This document shows positions 1 through 9,544 of a stretch of DNA of 64,000 bases, in pieces. Where the stretch lies: NCBI RefSeq assembly GCF_014200495.1, contig NZ_JACHBY010000002.1, positions 1-64,000 of the forward strand, given 5' to 3'. Made by a program: the position numbers and the translations under genes. The first letter of the stretch is position 1, and each line of letters begins with the position of its first letter. Source of the stretch: Mucilaginibacter geliditolerans (GTDB taxonomy: Bacteria; Bacteroidota; Bacteroidia; Sphingobacteriales; Sphingobacteriaceae). The notes beneath the pieces were generated by a model that did not search any database, had not been told where the DNA came from, and was given only the letters and a program-made list of their open reading frames with translations.

Positions 1-16
1 ATCAAACTCTCCATTG
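1..16 (-). rRNA. 5' end of 16S rRNA (partial, runs off the left edge)
   Basis: Read on the minus strand, the first bases of the window give CAATGGAGAGTTTGAT, the conserved start of Bacteroidota 16S rRNA (..GAGAGTTTGATCCTGGCTCAG..). Only the extreme 5' end is inside the window, and the exact mature end cannot be fixed. A promoter about 265 nt upstream (280-287) fits an rRNA operon with a long leader. Confidence 0.75.
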
Positions 17-279
17 TAAAATGTCTCGTTTGTTCACTGACCCTATTATTAATAATAGAATCTGTATATAAAATTATTCTTTTTACAGTATTCACAGGTT
101 TCATCAATTTCGTTTGACTCGAAAATAATTAAATTTTCTTCCTGCTACGTTATATGTTATATCTTAAAACAAAGAACTTTTCGCCTTTCCTCACGGTTTG
201 GCTTTTTATATTTTCCCATCATTGCGATGGTTAATCAATCATTGTTGTTCAGCAATTATGCTGCCCCTGATTGGGGTTG

Positions 280-287
280 CAAATGTA
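280..287 (-). promoter_or_regulatory. Probable rRNA operon promoter, -7 element TACATTTG
   Basis: The minus strand reads TACATTTG, a match to the Bacteroidota -7 consensus TAnnTTTG, followed by GC-rich bases and about 265 nt of leader before the 16S start. No protein-coding frame of note lies in the leader (17-279). The assignment to the rrn operon is inferred from position. Confidence 0.55.
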
Positions 288-546
288 GGATTGTTTTCTG
301 TAAAAAAAAATAAAAATAAATTTTATTTAAAAAGCCCTAAAAACACTTTTTAACGGCCCGAAAACACCCTATTAATCAATTAAAAATCCTAATAAGTAAC
401 TAAAGAACAACTTATTAAAATGGCAATCACGACAAGGAAAACCATACCTAAATTTGGCAAAACAGTGGTTTGATCCTATAAGAATTTATTGTGAACGAAA
501 ATTAACAAGGTGAAAAAGGTGCGTATTTGATCAGCTTTTTAAAAAA

Positions 547-834
547 TCAGGGGGAGGGATCATTCCCAATTATCAGTGCTATACGTATTAATTTACTTTC
601 CGGTATAGACATATCAAGCGATTGTTCGATCGCTTGTGGCTCAACAAAGTTTTCTTTAAGAATATTTATCATTTAATAAGCATCGTCGCATCCCTACTAA
701 AGCGATCCCATTTAGTAAATAAGATAAAACCAATATGACCTTTTTTATTTTTTGAGATTGATTAAAAGTTTTTGCCATTCAGGTCTCTTAAAGGACTTAG
801 CAGAATAATCTTCATAATTGAAATCAAAATCCAT
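547..834 (-). pseudogene. Remnant of a serine site-specific recombinase
   Basis: Three consecutive minus-strand pieces in different frames read like the N-terminal catalytic part of Bacteroidota serine recombinases. The first is MDFDFNYEDYSAKSFKRPEW followed by a stop. The second contains GFILFTKWDRFSRDA, where the TKWDRFSR motif is the family hallmark. The third contains VEPQAIEQSLDMSIPES. At least two frameshifts and several stops separate them and the C-terminal DNA-binding part is missing, so this is a dead fragment. It suggests an old mobile element beside the rRNA operon. Confidence 0.75.
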
Positions 835-870
835 ATACCCGCACATGCACATGCCTTTGTTCAACATCAT

Positions 871-878
871 TATATTTG
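871..878 (+). promoter_or_regulatory. Possible -7 element TATATTTG just before the GH3 start
   Basis: TATATTTG matches the Bacteroidota -7 consensus but ends only 4 nt before the ATG at 883. If used, the mRNA would be leaderless or nearly so. It could equally be a chance match in AT-rich DNA. Confidence 0.3.
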
Positions 879-882
879 AACC

Positions 883-3069
883 ATGAAAAGTTTTACCACC
901 CTTACCCTGCTGCTAATCGCCCAAGGTATATGTATGGCCCAAACGCCCATCTATAAAAATAAAAAAGCGCCGACAGAAAGCCGTGTAGAAGACCTGCTTA
1001 AACGGATGACACTGGACGAAAAGATCTTACAGCTTAACCAAGGCACCGTGGGCGATAACAATAACCCCAATAATAATGGGTTTAAAAAACCATCGTTCGC
1101 AGAAGGTATAGGTTCACTGATCGATTTCAGCGCCGATCCCGCTTTTAGGAACAGCATACAAAAACGTGCGATGGAAGAAACCCGCCTGGGCATACCAATC
1201 CTGTTCGGCTATGATGTTATTCACGGTTTTCGCACCGTTTACCCTATATCATTGGCACAGGGTTGCTCATTTAACACGGAACTGGTACAACAGATGTGCG
1301 CGGTATCCGCTAAAGAAACCAAGCTCTCCGGCGTCGACTGGACCTTCTCTCCGATGATAGATGTTGCCCGTGACCCGCGTTGGGGCCGCGTATCGGAAGG
1401 ATATGGTGAGGATCCCTATACCAATGCTATGTTTGGCGTAGCATCAGTGAGAGGTTACCAGGGTAATCAATTGGACGCCCCCTATTCTATTGCCGCTTGT
1501 TTAAAACATTTCGTCGGCTATGGGATGTCCGAAGGTGGCCGCGATTATCATTATGCCGATATTTCACCGCAATCCCTTTGGGAAACGTACATGGTGCCGT
1601 ACCAGGCAGGTATAAAAGCCGGCGCGGCCACGGTGATGAGCGGGTTTAATGATATCAGCGGTATCCCGGCTTCAGCCAATCATTATACGTTGACCGAAGT
1701 GCTGAAAAACCGGTGGTCTCATGATGGATTTGTGGTATCTGATTGGGGTTCGGTAGAACAACTGATGGCACAGGGCGTAGCCAAAGACCGTAAAGAAGCG
1801 GGCCTCAAAGCTTTTATGGCCGGGGTTGATATGGATATGGAGGATGATGTTTACAGTCAAAACCTAAAGCAACTGATAACTGAAAAGAAAATACCGATGA
1901 CCAGGATAGATGACGCTGTAAAAAGGGTATTGCGCATAAAATTCAGGCTGGGTTTGTTTGATAGCCCTTATACGCCAATTGTAGAGCAGCGTTATTTGCA
2001 GCCAGAAAGTAAAGTTGTGGCGCAGCAATTGGCAGCCGAATCGATGGTTTTATTAAAGAATGACCAGCATATATTACCCATAACTGCGGCCACAAGCAAA
2101 ATAGCATTGGTTGGCCCCCTGGCTAAAGATCAGGAAGACTTGCTGGGTAACTGGCATGCGCATGGCGAAGCTGCCGACATCACCACTATTTTAGATGGCC
2201 TGCAAAAAGAATTTGGGCAAAAGGTGCAGTTTAATTATGCCAAAGGCTGCGCGTTTGATGGTACCGACGAAAGTCTGATAGCCGAAGCGGTAGAAGCCGC
2301 CCGGAAATCAGATATTATTATTGCCTGCATAGGTGAAAAGGCAGGATGGACAGGCGAAAATACTTCGCGTTCCACCATCGCCCTACCGGCCATACAGGAA
2401 AAACTGATCGCGGAACTCAAAAAAACCGGCAAACCACTGGTATTGATACTAGGCAATGGCCGCCCATTGGAGCTGATGCGTTTGCAACCGATGGCTGATG
2501 CGATATTAGAAATGTGGCAACCCGGTATAACGGCGGGCGACGCGCTGGCGTCTATCCTTTCCGGCAGGGTCAATCCGTCGGGCAAACTGGATATCACCTT
2601 TCCGTTAACCACCGGGCAAATACCAACTTATTACGACATGCGCCAGGCAGCCCGCCCATACTCCGGCAAATATCAGGATATCCCGACTGATCCCCTGTAC
2701 TGGTTTGGTTACGGTTTAAGCTATACCAATTTCAACTACGCACCTATACAATTATCATCGGCAAGCATCCGCAAAAATCAAAAGCTGACAGCCACTGTTG
2801 AGGTTAAAAATACCGGCGCTACCACAGGTAAAGAAGCCGTGTTATGGTATATTAGCGCCCCCGCCAGTTCTATCTCAAGGCCCATGAAAGAGCTAAAATA
2901 TTTTGAAAAGAAAGAGATTGCAGCAGGTACTAAAATCATATATAAGTTTGAACTGGATCCGATACGCGACTTAAGTTTTCCTGACGCTGACGGTAAGCGC
3001 CATTTAGAGGCGGGCACATTTACACTTATGGCAGGTGATCAAAAGATCAAATTCGAATTGACGGATTAA
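883..3069 (+). CDS. bglX: Periplasmic beta-glucosidase, GH3 family (BglX-like)
   Basis: Secreted glycoside hydrolase that should remove terminal beta-linked glucose or xylose from oligosaccharides. A signal peptide of about 19 residues ends at CMAQ. The GH3 (alpha/beta)8 domain spans roughly residues 40-340 and contains the CLKHFVGYG segment and the nucleophile Asp287 in VVSDWGSV. The GH3 C-terminal sandwich spans about 390-600 (GNGRPLEL, WQPGITAGDALA), and a fibronectin-III-like domain ends the protein. The length of 728 aa is near the family norm for BglX (about 765). It stands alone on the plus strand, ends at a bidirectional terminator, and faces the GH92 pair. The substrate is not fixed by sequence; with the neighbours, a mixed glycan role is likely. 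Confidence 0.93.
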   Translation: MKSFTTLTLLLIAQGICMAQTPIYKNKKAPTESRVEDLLKRMTLDEKILQLNQGTVGDNNNPNNNGFKKPSFAEGIGSLIDFSADPAFRNSIQKRAMEETRLGIPILFGYDVIHGFRTVYPISLAQGCSFNTELVQQMCAVSAKETKLSGVDWTFSPMIDVARDPRWGRVSEGYGEDPYTNAMFGVASVRGYQGNQLDAPYSIAACLKHFVGYGMSEGGRDYHYADISPQSLWETYMVPYQAGIKAGAATVMSGFNDISGIPASANHYTLTEVLKNRWSHDGFVVSDWGSVEQLMAQGVAKDRKEAGLKAFMAGVDMDMEDDVYSQNLKQLITEKKIPMTRIDDAVKRVLRIKFRLGLFDSPYTPIVEQRYLQPESKVVAQQLAAESMVLLKNDQHILPITAATSKIALVGPLAKDQEDLLGNWHAHGEAADITTILDGLQKEFGQKVQFNYAKGCAFDGTDESLIAEAVEAARKSDIIIACIGEKAGWTGENTSRSTIALPAIQEKLIAELKKTGKPLVLILGNGRPLELMRLQPMADAILEMWQPGITAGDALASILSGRVNPSGKLDITFPLTTGQIPTYYDMRQAARPYSGKYQDIPTDPLYWFGYGLSYTNFNYAPIQLSSASIRKNQKLTATVEVKNTGATTGKEAVLWYISAPASSISRPMKELKYFEKKEIAAGTKIIYKFELDPIRDLSFPDADGKRHLEAGTFTLMAGDQKIKFELTD

Positions 3070-3085
3070 TCTCCCTGCACGTTAA

Positions 3086-3124
3086 CAAAAAAGAGCCTGC
3101 TTATTTAAAGCAGGCTCTTTTTTG
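3086..3124. terminator. Bidirectional intrinsic terminator between convergent genes
   Basis: A perfect 17-bp inverted repeat (CAAAAAAGAGCCTGCTT and its complement) with a 5-nt loop. It has A-runs on one side and T-runs on the other, so it can stop transcripts of the GH3 gene and of the convergent GH92 gene. Confidence 0.9.
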
Positions 3125-3142
3125 TTGTATTATATTTCGATA

Positions 3143-5446
3143 TTAATTTTTATATCCCCACATAGCTGGCACATCATCCGGTTTGGTTCCCCAGCTTTTG
3201 TTAGGCTTTGCCCCCATTATAAAATCAAGTTTACCCCCGTTCATGATATCCTCCTGGGTAATATATGTTTTGTTATAAGCTACACCATTCAGCTTTACCG
3301 ATTGGATATAGCAGTTTGCTGGTGAGCTATTTTTCACTGTTACACTAAAAATTTTGCCATTACTTAATTGCATTACAGCATCCTTTAATATAGGTGACCC
3401 GATAGCATAAACACCGCTTGCCGGGTTTACCGGATAAAAGCCCATAGCGCTAAAAGTATACCACGACGACATTTGCCCGCAATCTTCGTTACCCTGGTAA
3501 CCTGATGAAGAGTTGTTATACAGTTCGTTTAAAACCTTGGCTATATAAAACTGGGTTTTCCATGGCTGCCCGGCGTAATCATACAAATAAGCTATATGAT
3601 GGCTCGGCTCATTGCCATGTGCATACTGGCCAATAAAACCAGATGCATTTCCGTTTACATCGCCCGGTTTATTAGCTAAAGTAAAGAAGGTATCGAGTTT
3701 TGCAGAGAATGACTTGTCCCCTCCCATCAATCTGATCAGATCAGGTACATTTTGCGGCACATACCATGAATATTGCCATGCATTGGCCTCGGTATAAGGG
3801 CTGCCGCCATTACCACCATAATCTAGCGGGTTAAATGGTGTAACCCACTTACCATCCTTATTTTTTGCCTGGAAGAAACCGGTTTTAGGATTATAAAGGT
3901 TTTTATAGAAGGCTGATCTTTTCATAAAATGTTCATAGTCATCATTTTTACCCAGCTTTTTAGCTAGTTGTGCCACACACCAATCATCATAAGCCATTTC
4001 AACAGTTATTGATACGGATTGTGATTCAATATCTTCAGGTATATAACCATATTTTTCCCATGCTGAAAATGGTGAGCCGGGGTGATCGGTTGTTGATGAT
4101 GCCTTTACTGCTGCATACGCCTTTTCAATATCAATACCCGGTATCCCTTTTAATATAGCATCGGTAATTACCGGTATAGCATGGTTACCGATCATACAAT
4201 AGTTCTCATCGCCCCATAATTGCCATATCGGAAGATAACCGTAGGTATCATATTGCCTTATCATGCTATTGATGAATGCAGCCGTTTTTTCAGGCTGAAT
4301 AAAAGTATAAAGTGGATGAGCAGCCCTATAAGTATCCCATAATGAAAACGTAGAATAATGCGCTTTATCCGGCGCGTTACCAATTGTGAGGTCCGACGCC
4401 TGGTAATCGCCGTTTACATCTGCCACATTATTTGGCTGTGTAAAAGCATGGTATAAACCAGTGTAAAATATCTGCTTCTGTTGCAATGTGCCGTCCACTT
4501 TTATTTTTTCCAATTCTGTTTCCCATTGGTTTGCACTTTGCTTGCTCACCTGGTCAAAATCCCATCCGGCTAATTCAGCTTGCATATTTAAGCGCGCGTT
4601 TTGTACGCTAACCGGCGATAGGGCCACCTTTACCAATATTTGCTCGTTATCAGTAGTGTTAAAGTTTAAGGCCGCCCTTAGCGAAGTTCCATTAATGACT
4701 GGCATATTTTCTATCGTTTTGCGTCCGCTAGCCAGTACAGTACTGGTAAATGGCTTAGAGAATTCGGCGTGAAAATAAATCTTACGCAACTTTGCCCAAC
4801 CGGTTATAATGCGGTAGCCTTCTATTGTTGTGTTATTTACTACCCTTATCTCGGCGCCAATAATATGGCATTGCCAGTAACTTCTTTTTTTATCCAGTGA
4901 ATGGTTCAGGTCAATGATGATATGTGAGCTGTCACTTTTTGGAAAAGTGTAACGGTGCAAGCCTACGTGCGATGTTGAGGTCAGCTCCGCGTTAATATCA
5001 TAATCCTGCAGTTTTACCTGGTAGTAACCCGGTTTGGCAGTTTCCTGTTGATGAGAAAACGCGGAACGGTAACCGCTTCTTTTAACTTCAGGTTTGCCGG
5101 GATCCAGCTTTATAGTACCTGTAGTAGGCATTAATAAAACATCAAACAGATCAGCAACACCGGTACCGCTTAAATGGGTATGACTAAAACCTACTATGGT
5201 TTTATCATTATAATCATAGCCCGATGCCGGATCATCCGGCGCATCACGTGTATCCGGGCTCAATTGTACAAATGCAAAAGGCGTAGTTGGCCCGGGGAAA
5301 TTACTACCCGATAGGCTGTTTGTATCTACAGCCCCGGTGCCTATAAAAGGGTTTACATATTGAATTAAATTGCCGCCCGGCTTGCTGGTTTGTGCAAATA
5401 ATAACTGCCCAGAAAGCATTAAGGCTGCTAATAGTGTTTTTTTCAT
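3143..5446 (-). CDS. Secreted alpha-1,x-mannosidase, GH92 family (copy 1)
   Basis: A calcium-dependent exo-alpha-mannosidase of family GH92, a family used by Bacteroidota on mannans and N-glycans. The signal peptide is MKKTLLAALMLSGQLLFAQ. The N-terminal beta-sandwich opens with YVNPFIGTG. The C-terminal catalytic helical barrel carries the family motifs HGNEPSHHIAYLYDYAGQPW and GNEDCGQMSSWYTFSAMGFYP, both intact, so the enzyme is expected to be active. The 767-aa length is typical. It lies 45 nt downstream of a second GH92 gene with which it is only moderately similar, suggesting different linkage preferences rather than redundancy. It is probably cotranscribed from the LacI-controlled promoter near 7990. 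Confidence 0.93.
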   Translation of the reverse strand: MKKTLLAALMLSGQLLFAQTSKPGGNLIQYVNPFIGTGAVDTNSLSGSNFPGPTTPFAFVQLSPDTRDAPDDPASGYDYNDKTIVGFSHTHLSGTGVADLFDVLLMPTTGTIKLDPGKPEVKRSGYRSAFSHQQETAKPGYYQVKLQDYDINAELTSTSHVGLHRYTFPKSDSSHIIIDLNHSLDKKRSYWQCHIIGAEIRVVNNTTIEGYRIITGWAKLRKIYFHAEFSKPFTSTVLASGRKTIENMPVINGTSLRAALNFNTTDNEQILVKVALSPVSVQNARLNMQAELAGWDFDQVSKQSANQWETELEKIKVDGTLQQKQIFYTGLYHAFTQPNNVADVNGDYQASDLTIGNAPDKAHYSTFSLWDTYRAAHPLYTFIQPEKTAAFINSMIRQYDTYGYLPIWQLWGDENYCMIGNHAIPVITDAILKGIPGIDIEKAYAAVKASSTTDHPGSPFSAWEKYGYIPEDIESQSVSITVEMAYDDWCVAQLAKKLGKNDDYEHFMKRSAFYKNLYNPKTGFFQAKNKDGKWVTPFNPLDYGGNGGSPYTEANAWQYSWYVPQNVPDLIRLMGGDKSFSAKLDTFFTLANKPGDVNGNASGFIGQYAHGNEPSHHIAYLYDYAGQPWKTQFYIAKVLNELYNNSSSGYQGNEDCGQMSSWYTFSAMGFYPVNPASGVYAIGSPILKDAVMQLSNGKIFSVTVKNSSPANCYIQSVKLNGVAYNKTYITQEDIMNGGKLDFIMGAKPNKSWGTKPDDVPAMWGYKN

Positions 5447-5491
5447 TATTAAATATTGAGTTGTTTTTTTTAGATATAGTTAGCTACCCTG

Positions 5492-7777
5492 TTATTTTTC
5501 AGATGAAAGAGAGAATGGAAAATCTTTGTCTTTAGTCCCCCTGCCTTTATTAGGCACATCACTCATCCCTACATTAATTATAGCTCCCTGCATTAAAGCT
5601 TTATGGCTTAACCAGTTATAATCACAAGGCACACCATTAAAAGTCATTGTACTGATGTACTTATTTTTATCACTATTTGCAGGGGCATTTATAATTACTT
5701 TTTTACCGTCTTCTAACGACAAGGTAATTTTCTTAAACAACGGCGCCCCTAATACATATTGGTCGCTTGCGGGTGTTACCGGGTAAAAACCCATTGCTGA
5801 AAAAACGTACCATGCCGATGTTTGTCCATTATCTTCATCACCGCAATAACCATCAGGTGTGGCTTTGTACATACGGTTCATAGTTTCGCGGGCCCAGTAT
5901 TGCGCTTTCCATGGTTCACCTGCATAATTATATAGGTAGATCATGTGTTGTATGGGCTGGTTGCCATGTGCATATTGGCCCATATTGGCTATCTGCATTT
6001 CCCTTATCTCATGAATTACACCACCGTAATATGTGCTGTCGAATATTGGAGGTAATGAAAATACTGAATCTAGTTTAGCCACAAACTTTTGTTTGCCGCC
6101 CATTAGACCAACCAATCCTTGAATATCCTGAAATACACCCCAGGTATAATGCCAGCTGTTACCTTCGGTAAATGCGTCGCCCCATTTAAATGGATTGAAC
6201 GGGGATTGAAAACTGCCATCTTTATTTTTTCCACGCATTAAACCAGTTTGCGGATCGAATAGATTCCTATAATTCTGACTCCGTTTTTTGTATACTTCAA
6301 TTTCTTCTTTTGGTTTACCCAAAGCTTTACCCAATTCGTATATCGCATAATCATCATACGCATATTCAAGTGTGCGGGCTGCGTTCTCATCAATATTTAC
6401 ATCATAAGGCACATATCCCAGTTCATTGTAATATTTTACACCATAACGCCCGACGGCTGATATAGGCCCTTCATTATTAGCGCCATGCACCAACGCGTCA
6501 TACAAAGTATTGATATCATACCCGCGCAAGCCTTTCAGGTAAGCCTCGGCTACTACTGATGCCGAGTTATTACCCACCATAATATCTGCATATCCTGGGC
6601 TCGACCACTCTGGCAACCAACCGCCTTCTTTGTAGTCATTAACCAGCCCTTGCTGCATTTCTTTATTTATAGATGGATATACAAGGTTAAGGAATGGATA
6701 TAACGCCCTGAAGGTATCCCAGAAACCGGTGCCACCAAATAAATAGCCAGGCATTATTTTACCGTTATAAGGACTGTAATGAACTATTTGATTTTGGGCA
6801 TTTATTTCATACAATTTATTGGGGAAAAACAACATACGATACATGCATGAATAAAACGTACGTACCTGGTCAATACTTCCACCCTCTACATTTACACGGT
6901 TCAATGTTTTATTCCATACTGCTTTTGCTTTTTGGCAGGTAATATCAAAACTGTCATTACCTAACTCGCGTTTTAGGTTAAGCTCTGCCTGATCAAAACT
7001 GATGAACGATGATGCTACTTTTAAATTTACTATCTCGTCTTTTGTTGTTTTAAAGCCGATAACCGCACCTGAGTGTGTGCTGGTAATTTCAAGAGAATCT
7101 TTGGCGATAGTTTTGCCATGCCAGGTCTCAGCAATAGTAAAAGGTTTATCGATGTAAATAACGAAGTAATCTTTAAAATTATCCATTTTACCACGGCTGT
7201 ATTTGGTGCTGTAGCCAATTATCTTGCCTTCTTTTGGTAAGATTTTAATATATGAGGCTTTATTAAAGGCATCAACTACAATAAATGAACTATCCGATTT
7301 TGGAAAAGTAAACCTAAAATGTGCCGCCCGTTCGGTAGGTGTAATTTCGGTTGTTACATCGGCATCAGCTAAGTAAACACTATAATAGTAAGGATGAGCT
7401 ATTTCTGATTTATGCGAGAACCAGCTCGCGCGGCCATCCTGATCAAATTTTAAATGACCGGTAACCGGCATTATTACAAACTGACCATAATCATTCATCC
7501 ATGGGCTAGGCTGATGGGTTTGTTTAAAGCCTCTTATTTTATCAGCATCATAGGTGTATTGCCACCCATCGCCCATTTTTCCGGTTTGTGGGGTCCAGGT
7601 ATTCATGCCCCAGGGCAAAGCTATTGCCGGGTAAGTATTGCCGTTTGAAAGATCAGGCTTTGAGTCGGTGCCCATCAACGGATTAATATAATCAACCAAA
7701 TTAGGGCTTGGCTCGGTTTTTTGCCCGAATGTTGCTGTAACTATTAGCATAAAAAAGGCGGTAAAAAATAATTTCAT
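5492..7777 (-). CDS. Secreted alpha-1,x-mannosidase, GH92 family (copy 2)
   Basis: Second GH92 enzyme, first gene of the minus-strand mannosidase pair. The signal peptide is MKLFFTAFFMLIVTATFGQ. The N-terminal domain starts YINPLMGTDSKPDLSNGNTY, with an insertion relative to copy 1. The catalytic-domain motifs are HGNQPIQHMIYLYNYAGEPW and GDEDNGQTSAWYVFSAMGFYP. HGNQP replaces the HGNEP of copy 1, so the glutamate of that motif is a glutamine here. In GH92 this position helps define linkage specificity or mechanism, so the two copies probably differ in substrate. Upstream DNA carries two LacI-type operator clusters and a TATCTTTG -7 element. Confidence 0.92.
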   Translation of the reverse strand: MKLFFTAFFMLIVTATFGQKTEPSPNLVDYINPLMGTDSKPDLSNGNTYPAIALPWGMNTWTPQTGKMGDGWQYTYDADKIRGFKQTHQPSPWMNDYGQFVIMPVTGHLKFDQDGRASWFSHKSEIAHPYYYSVYLADADVTTEITPTERAAHFRFTFPKSDSSFIVVDAFNKASYIKILPKEGKIIGYSTKYSRGKMDNFKDYFVIYIDKPFTIAETWHGKTIAKDSLEITSTHSGAVIGFKTTKDEIVNLKVASSFISFDQAELNLKRELGNDSFDITCQKAKAVWNKTLNRVNVEGGSIDQVRTFYSCMYRMLFFPNKLYEINAQNQIVHYSPYNGKIMPGYLFGGTGFWDTFRALYPFLNLVYPSINKEMQQGLVNDYKEGGWLPEWSSPGYADIMVGNNSASVVAEAYLKGLRGYDINTLYDALVHGANNEGPISAVGRYGVKYYNELGYVPYDVNIDENAARTLEYAYDDYAIYELGKALGKPKEEIEVYKKRSQNYRNLFDPQTGLMRGKNKDGSFQSPFNPFKWGDAFTEGNSWHYTWGVFQDIQGLVGLMGGKQKFVAKLDSVFSLPPIFDSTYYGGVIHEIREMQIANMGQYAHGNQPIQHMIYLYNYAGEPWKAQYWARETMNRMYKATPDGYCGDEDNGQTSAWYVFSAMGFYPVTPASDQYVLGAPLFKKITLSLEDGKKVIINAPANSDKNKYISTMTFNGVPCDYNWLSHKALMQGAIINVGMSDVPNKGRGTKDKDFPFSLSSEK

Positions 7778-7936
7778 TTAAATAGTGGTTGTTTTATGTT
7801 AACAAATAGAAATTTTCGTAAAAATGAATAACAAGTTGAAAAAGAAATATGAATAACCTGATAAACCGACTTATCTAATGAAAGTCAGTGTTATAGTTGT
7901 AAAACCATTTCACTATAATAATACATTACAATGCAT

Positions 7937-7952
7937 GGTAAAAGGTTTTATC
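7937..7952. promoter_or_regulatory. LacI-type operator in front of the GH92 pair (proximal)
   Basis: GGTAAAAGGTTTTATC is an imperfect palindrome matching the sites at 7998, 9507 and 10289. It lies between the probable promoter (TATCTTTG on the minus strand, 7986-7993) and the GH92 start, where a bound repressor would block elongation. The regulator encoded at 8162-9193 is the obvious candidate. Confidence 0.6.
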
Positions 7953-7997
7953 AAAATATCACAAAAAATCACCAAGAAGCATCGTCAAAGATATTAT

Positions 7998-8026
7998 AGT
8001 AAAATGTTTTATCAAAATATTTTACC
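7998..8026. promoter_or_regulatory. Double LacI-type operator upstream of the GH92 promoter
   Basis: Two overlapping copies of the operator half-palindromes (AGTAAAATGTTTTATC and, on the minus strand, GGTAAAATATTTTGAT) sit directly upstream of the minus-strand -7 element TATCTTTG at 7986-7993. With the site at 7937 they could allow looping. Apart from these sites, 7778-8161 holds no gene. Confidence 0.6.
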
Positions 8027-8161
8027 ATAATCAATAAATTAATCTCCTGTTTTACAATAACATTAAAAAAGACAGCCATTTACTACGAAAATAACATGCA
8101 ATAATTGCAGCATTGTTTATCAGTGCTAAATTTTAATATTTTTGGCCAGTCAATATTGCCG

Positions 8162-9193
8162 TTATACTATGACCTTTGATATTGTGGATCCACGCTCAAT
8201 CAACTGCGCTCCTATTTTCATCTTAATTTTGGAGAAATCATATTTTTCATTAGTTATTTGAGCTAACAAAATATCAATCGCCGATTTTGCAATTTCAAAG
8301 GTAGGCTGTTTAACAGTAGTTATACCGGGAGGGTAAAGAGCGAAAATTTCCTGATCATCAAAACTGATTACAGCCAAATCATTAGGAATGTTTATTTTAA
8401 GTTCATTTATACTCTGCAAGCCGATGATCCCCAGGTAATTTGTGGAAAAAAACAATGCATCCATCTGCGGATTTTGCTGTATAAATGTTTTTATAGCAGC
8501 TATAGCCTTCTCATTCTCCAAATCGAAGGGTAATTTATAAATAAGTTTAGATTTGCCGGCAATATGGCTTGCCTTTAAAGCATCCTTATAACCCTGCATA
8601 CGATCCTGTAACTGAATAAGATTAATATCAGCAGTTACAAAACCAATGTTATTATACCCTGACTTGATAAGGAAATTAATAGCCATGAACGTACTGTTAT
8701 AATTATCAACCAATACATGCGGGATGTCATAGTCTGGCAAATAACCATCAATCAGCACAACGGGTTTGCCACCTGCAATTAATGATTGTATTTCTGGTTC
8801 CAGGCCTTTCATCGGCGTAATAATATAGCCGTCTACTAAATGCTGCTGCAGCATTCTGATAGCGGCCCTCCCCTTTTGTATATTATTATTAGTACTGCAA
8901 TATATAACGCCATAACCTGCTTTTTCTGCTTCTTCTTCAATTACACGCGCCATCGCCCCAAAAAACGGGCCGCCAATGGTTTCTACTATCAAACCAATAA
9001 CTTTAGAAACTCCGGTTCGCAGGCCTACAGCCATTCTGTTAGGCTCATAACCTTCTTTACGGGCTACATCTAATATTTTATTTGAGATCTCTTTACTAAT
9101 GCGCCCCTTGCCATTTAGCACAAAGGACACCGTGGTTATAGAAGTATTAGTAAGCTTTGCAATGTCTTTAATAGACGTTTTTTTTTTATTCAT
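8162..9193 (-). CDS. LacI-family transcriptional regulator of the glycan locus
   Basis: DNA-binding repressor or activator with an N-terminal LacI helix-turn-helix (SIKDIAKLTNTSITTVSFVLNG, then KILDVARKEGYEPN with the hinge) and a periplasmic-binding-protein-like effector domain from about residue 60 to the end, which would bind a sugar. I chose the start at MNKKKTSIKD; an upstream in-frame ATG at 9203-9205 would add four residues. It lies between the GH92 pair and the divergent susC side. LacI-like palindromes are present on both flanks, so control of both units is likely. The inducer is unknown, perhaps a mannose oligosaccharide. Confidence 0.93.
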   Translation of the reverse strand: MNKKKTSIKDIAKLTNTSITTVSFVLNGKGRISKEISNKILDVARKEGYEPNRMAVGLRTGVSKVIGLIVETIGGPFFGAMARVIEEEAEKAGYGVIYCSTNNNIQKGRAAIRMLQQHLVDGYIITPMKGLEPEIQSLIAGGKPVVLIDGYLPDYDIPHVLVDNYNSTFMAINFLIKSGYNNIGFVTADINLIQLQDRMQGYKDALKASHIAGKSKLIYKLPFDLENEKAIAAIKTFIQQNPQMDALFFSTNYLGIIGLQSINELKINIPNDLAVISFDDQEIFALYPPGITTVKQPTFEIAKSAIDILLAQITNEKYDFSKIKMKIGAQLIERGSTISKVIV

Positions 9194-9499
9194 ACAATTT
9201 GCCAAAGTAATTAACTGGCTTATAATTAACAGAAAAAAATATATGGAGCATAAAACTACAAAAAATACTCACGCTTATCTGTAAAAACTATAGTTTTCTA
9301 AATCAAGGTACTTTTTGTTCAAAAAAGACTAATGGAATATCATTTGCTGGTTAGGCTTATTAGCTCCATTTATAAGGTTTAATTAAAAAAATTGTTATTT
9401 AAACTTCTTTTCTATCTAAATATTGCAAACATTTAAAACATAATTTAATGTTTTTTTAATAAAAACTTTGTAAAAATTTGATTATACGGTTTTAAAATC

Positions 9500-9524
9500 T
9501 ATTTTTGGTAAAACGTTTTATTAA
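9500..9524 (+). promoter_or_regulatory. Promoter with overlapping LacI operator
   Basis: TATTTTTG (9500-9507, -7 element) is immediately followed by GGTAAAACGTTTTATTAA, the most symmetric of the LacI-type sites, centred on AAAACGTTTT. A TTTG about 20 nt upstream could be the -33 element. Binding here would occlude initiation for the gene at 9545. The 9194-9544 gap contains nothing else recognisable. Confidence 0.6.
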
Positions 9525-9544
9525 TTACTCTGAAAATATACATT

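Noticed and set aside
227..313. 28-codon plus-strand frame with three cysteines near the rRNA operon
   Set aside because: It lies across the minus-strand rrn promoter, has no gene downstream in the same direction nearby, and the cysteines are not clustered before the stop.
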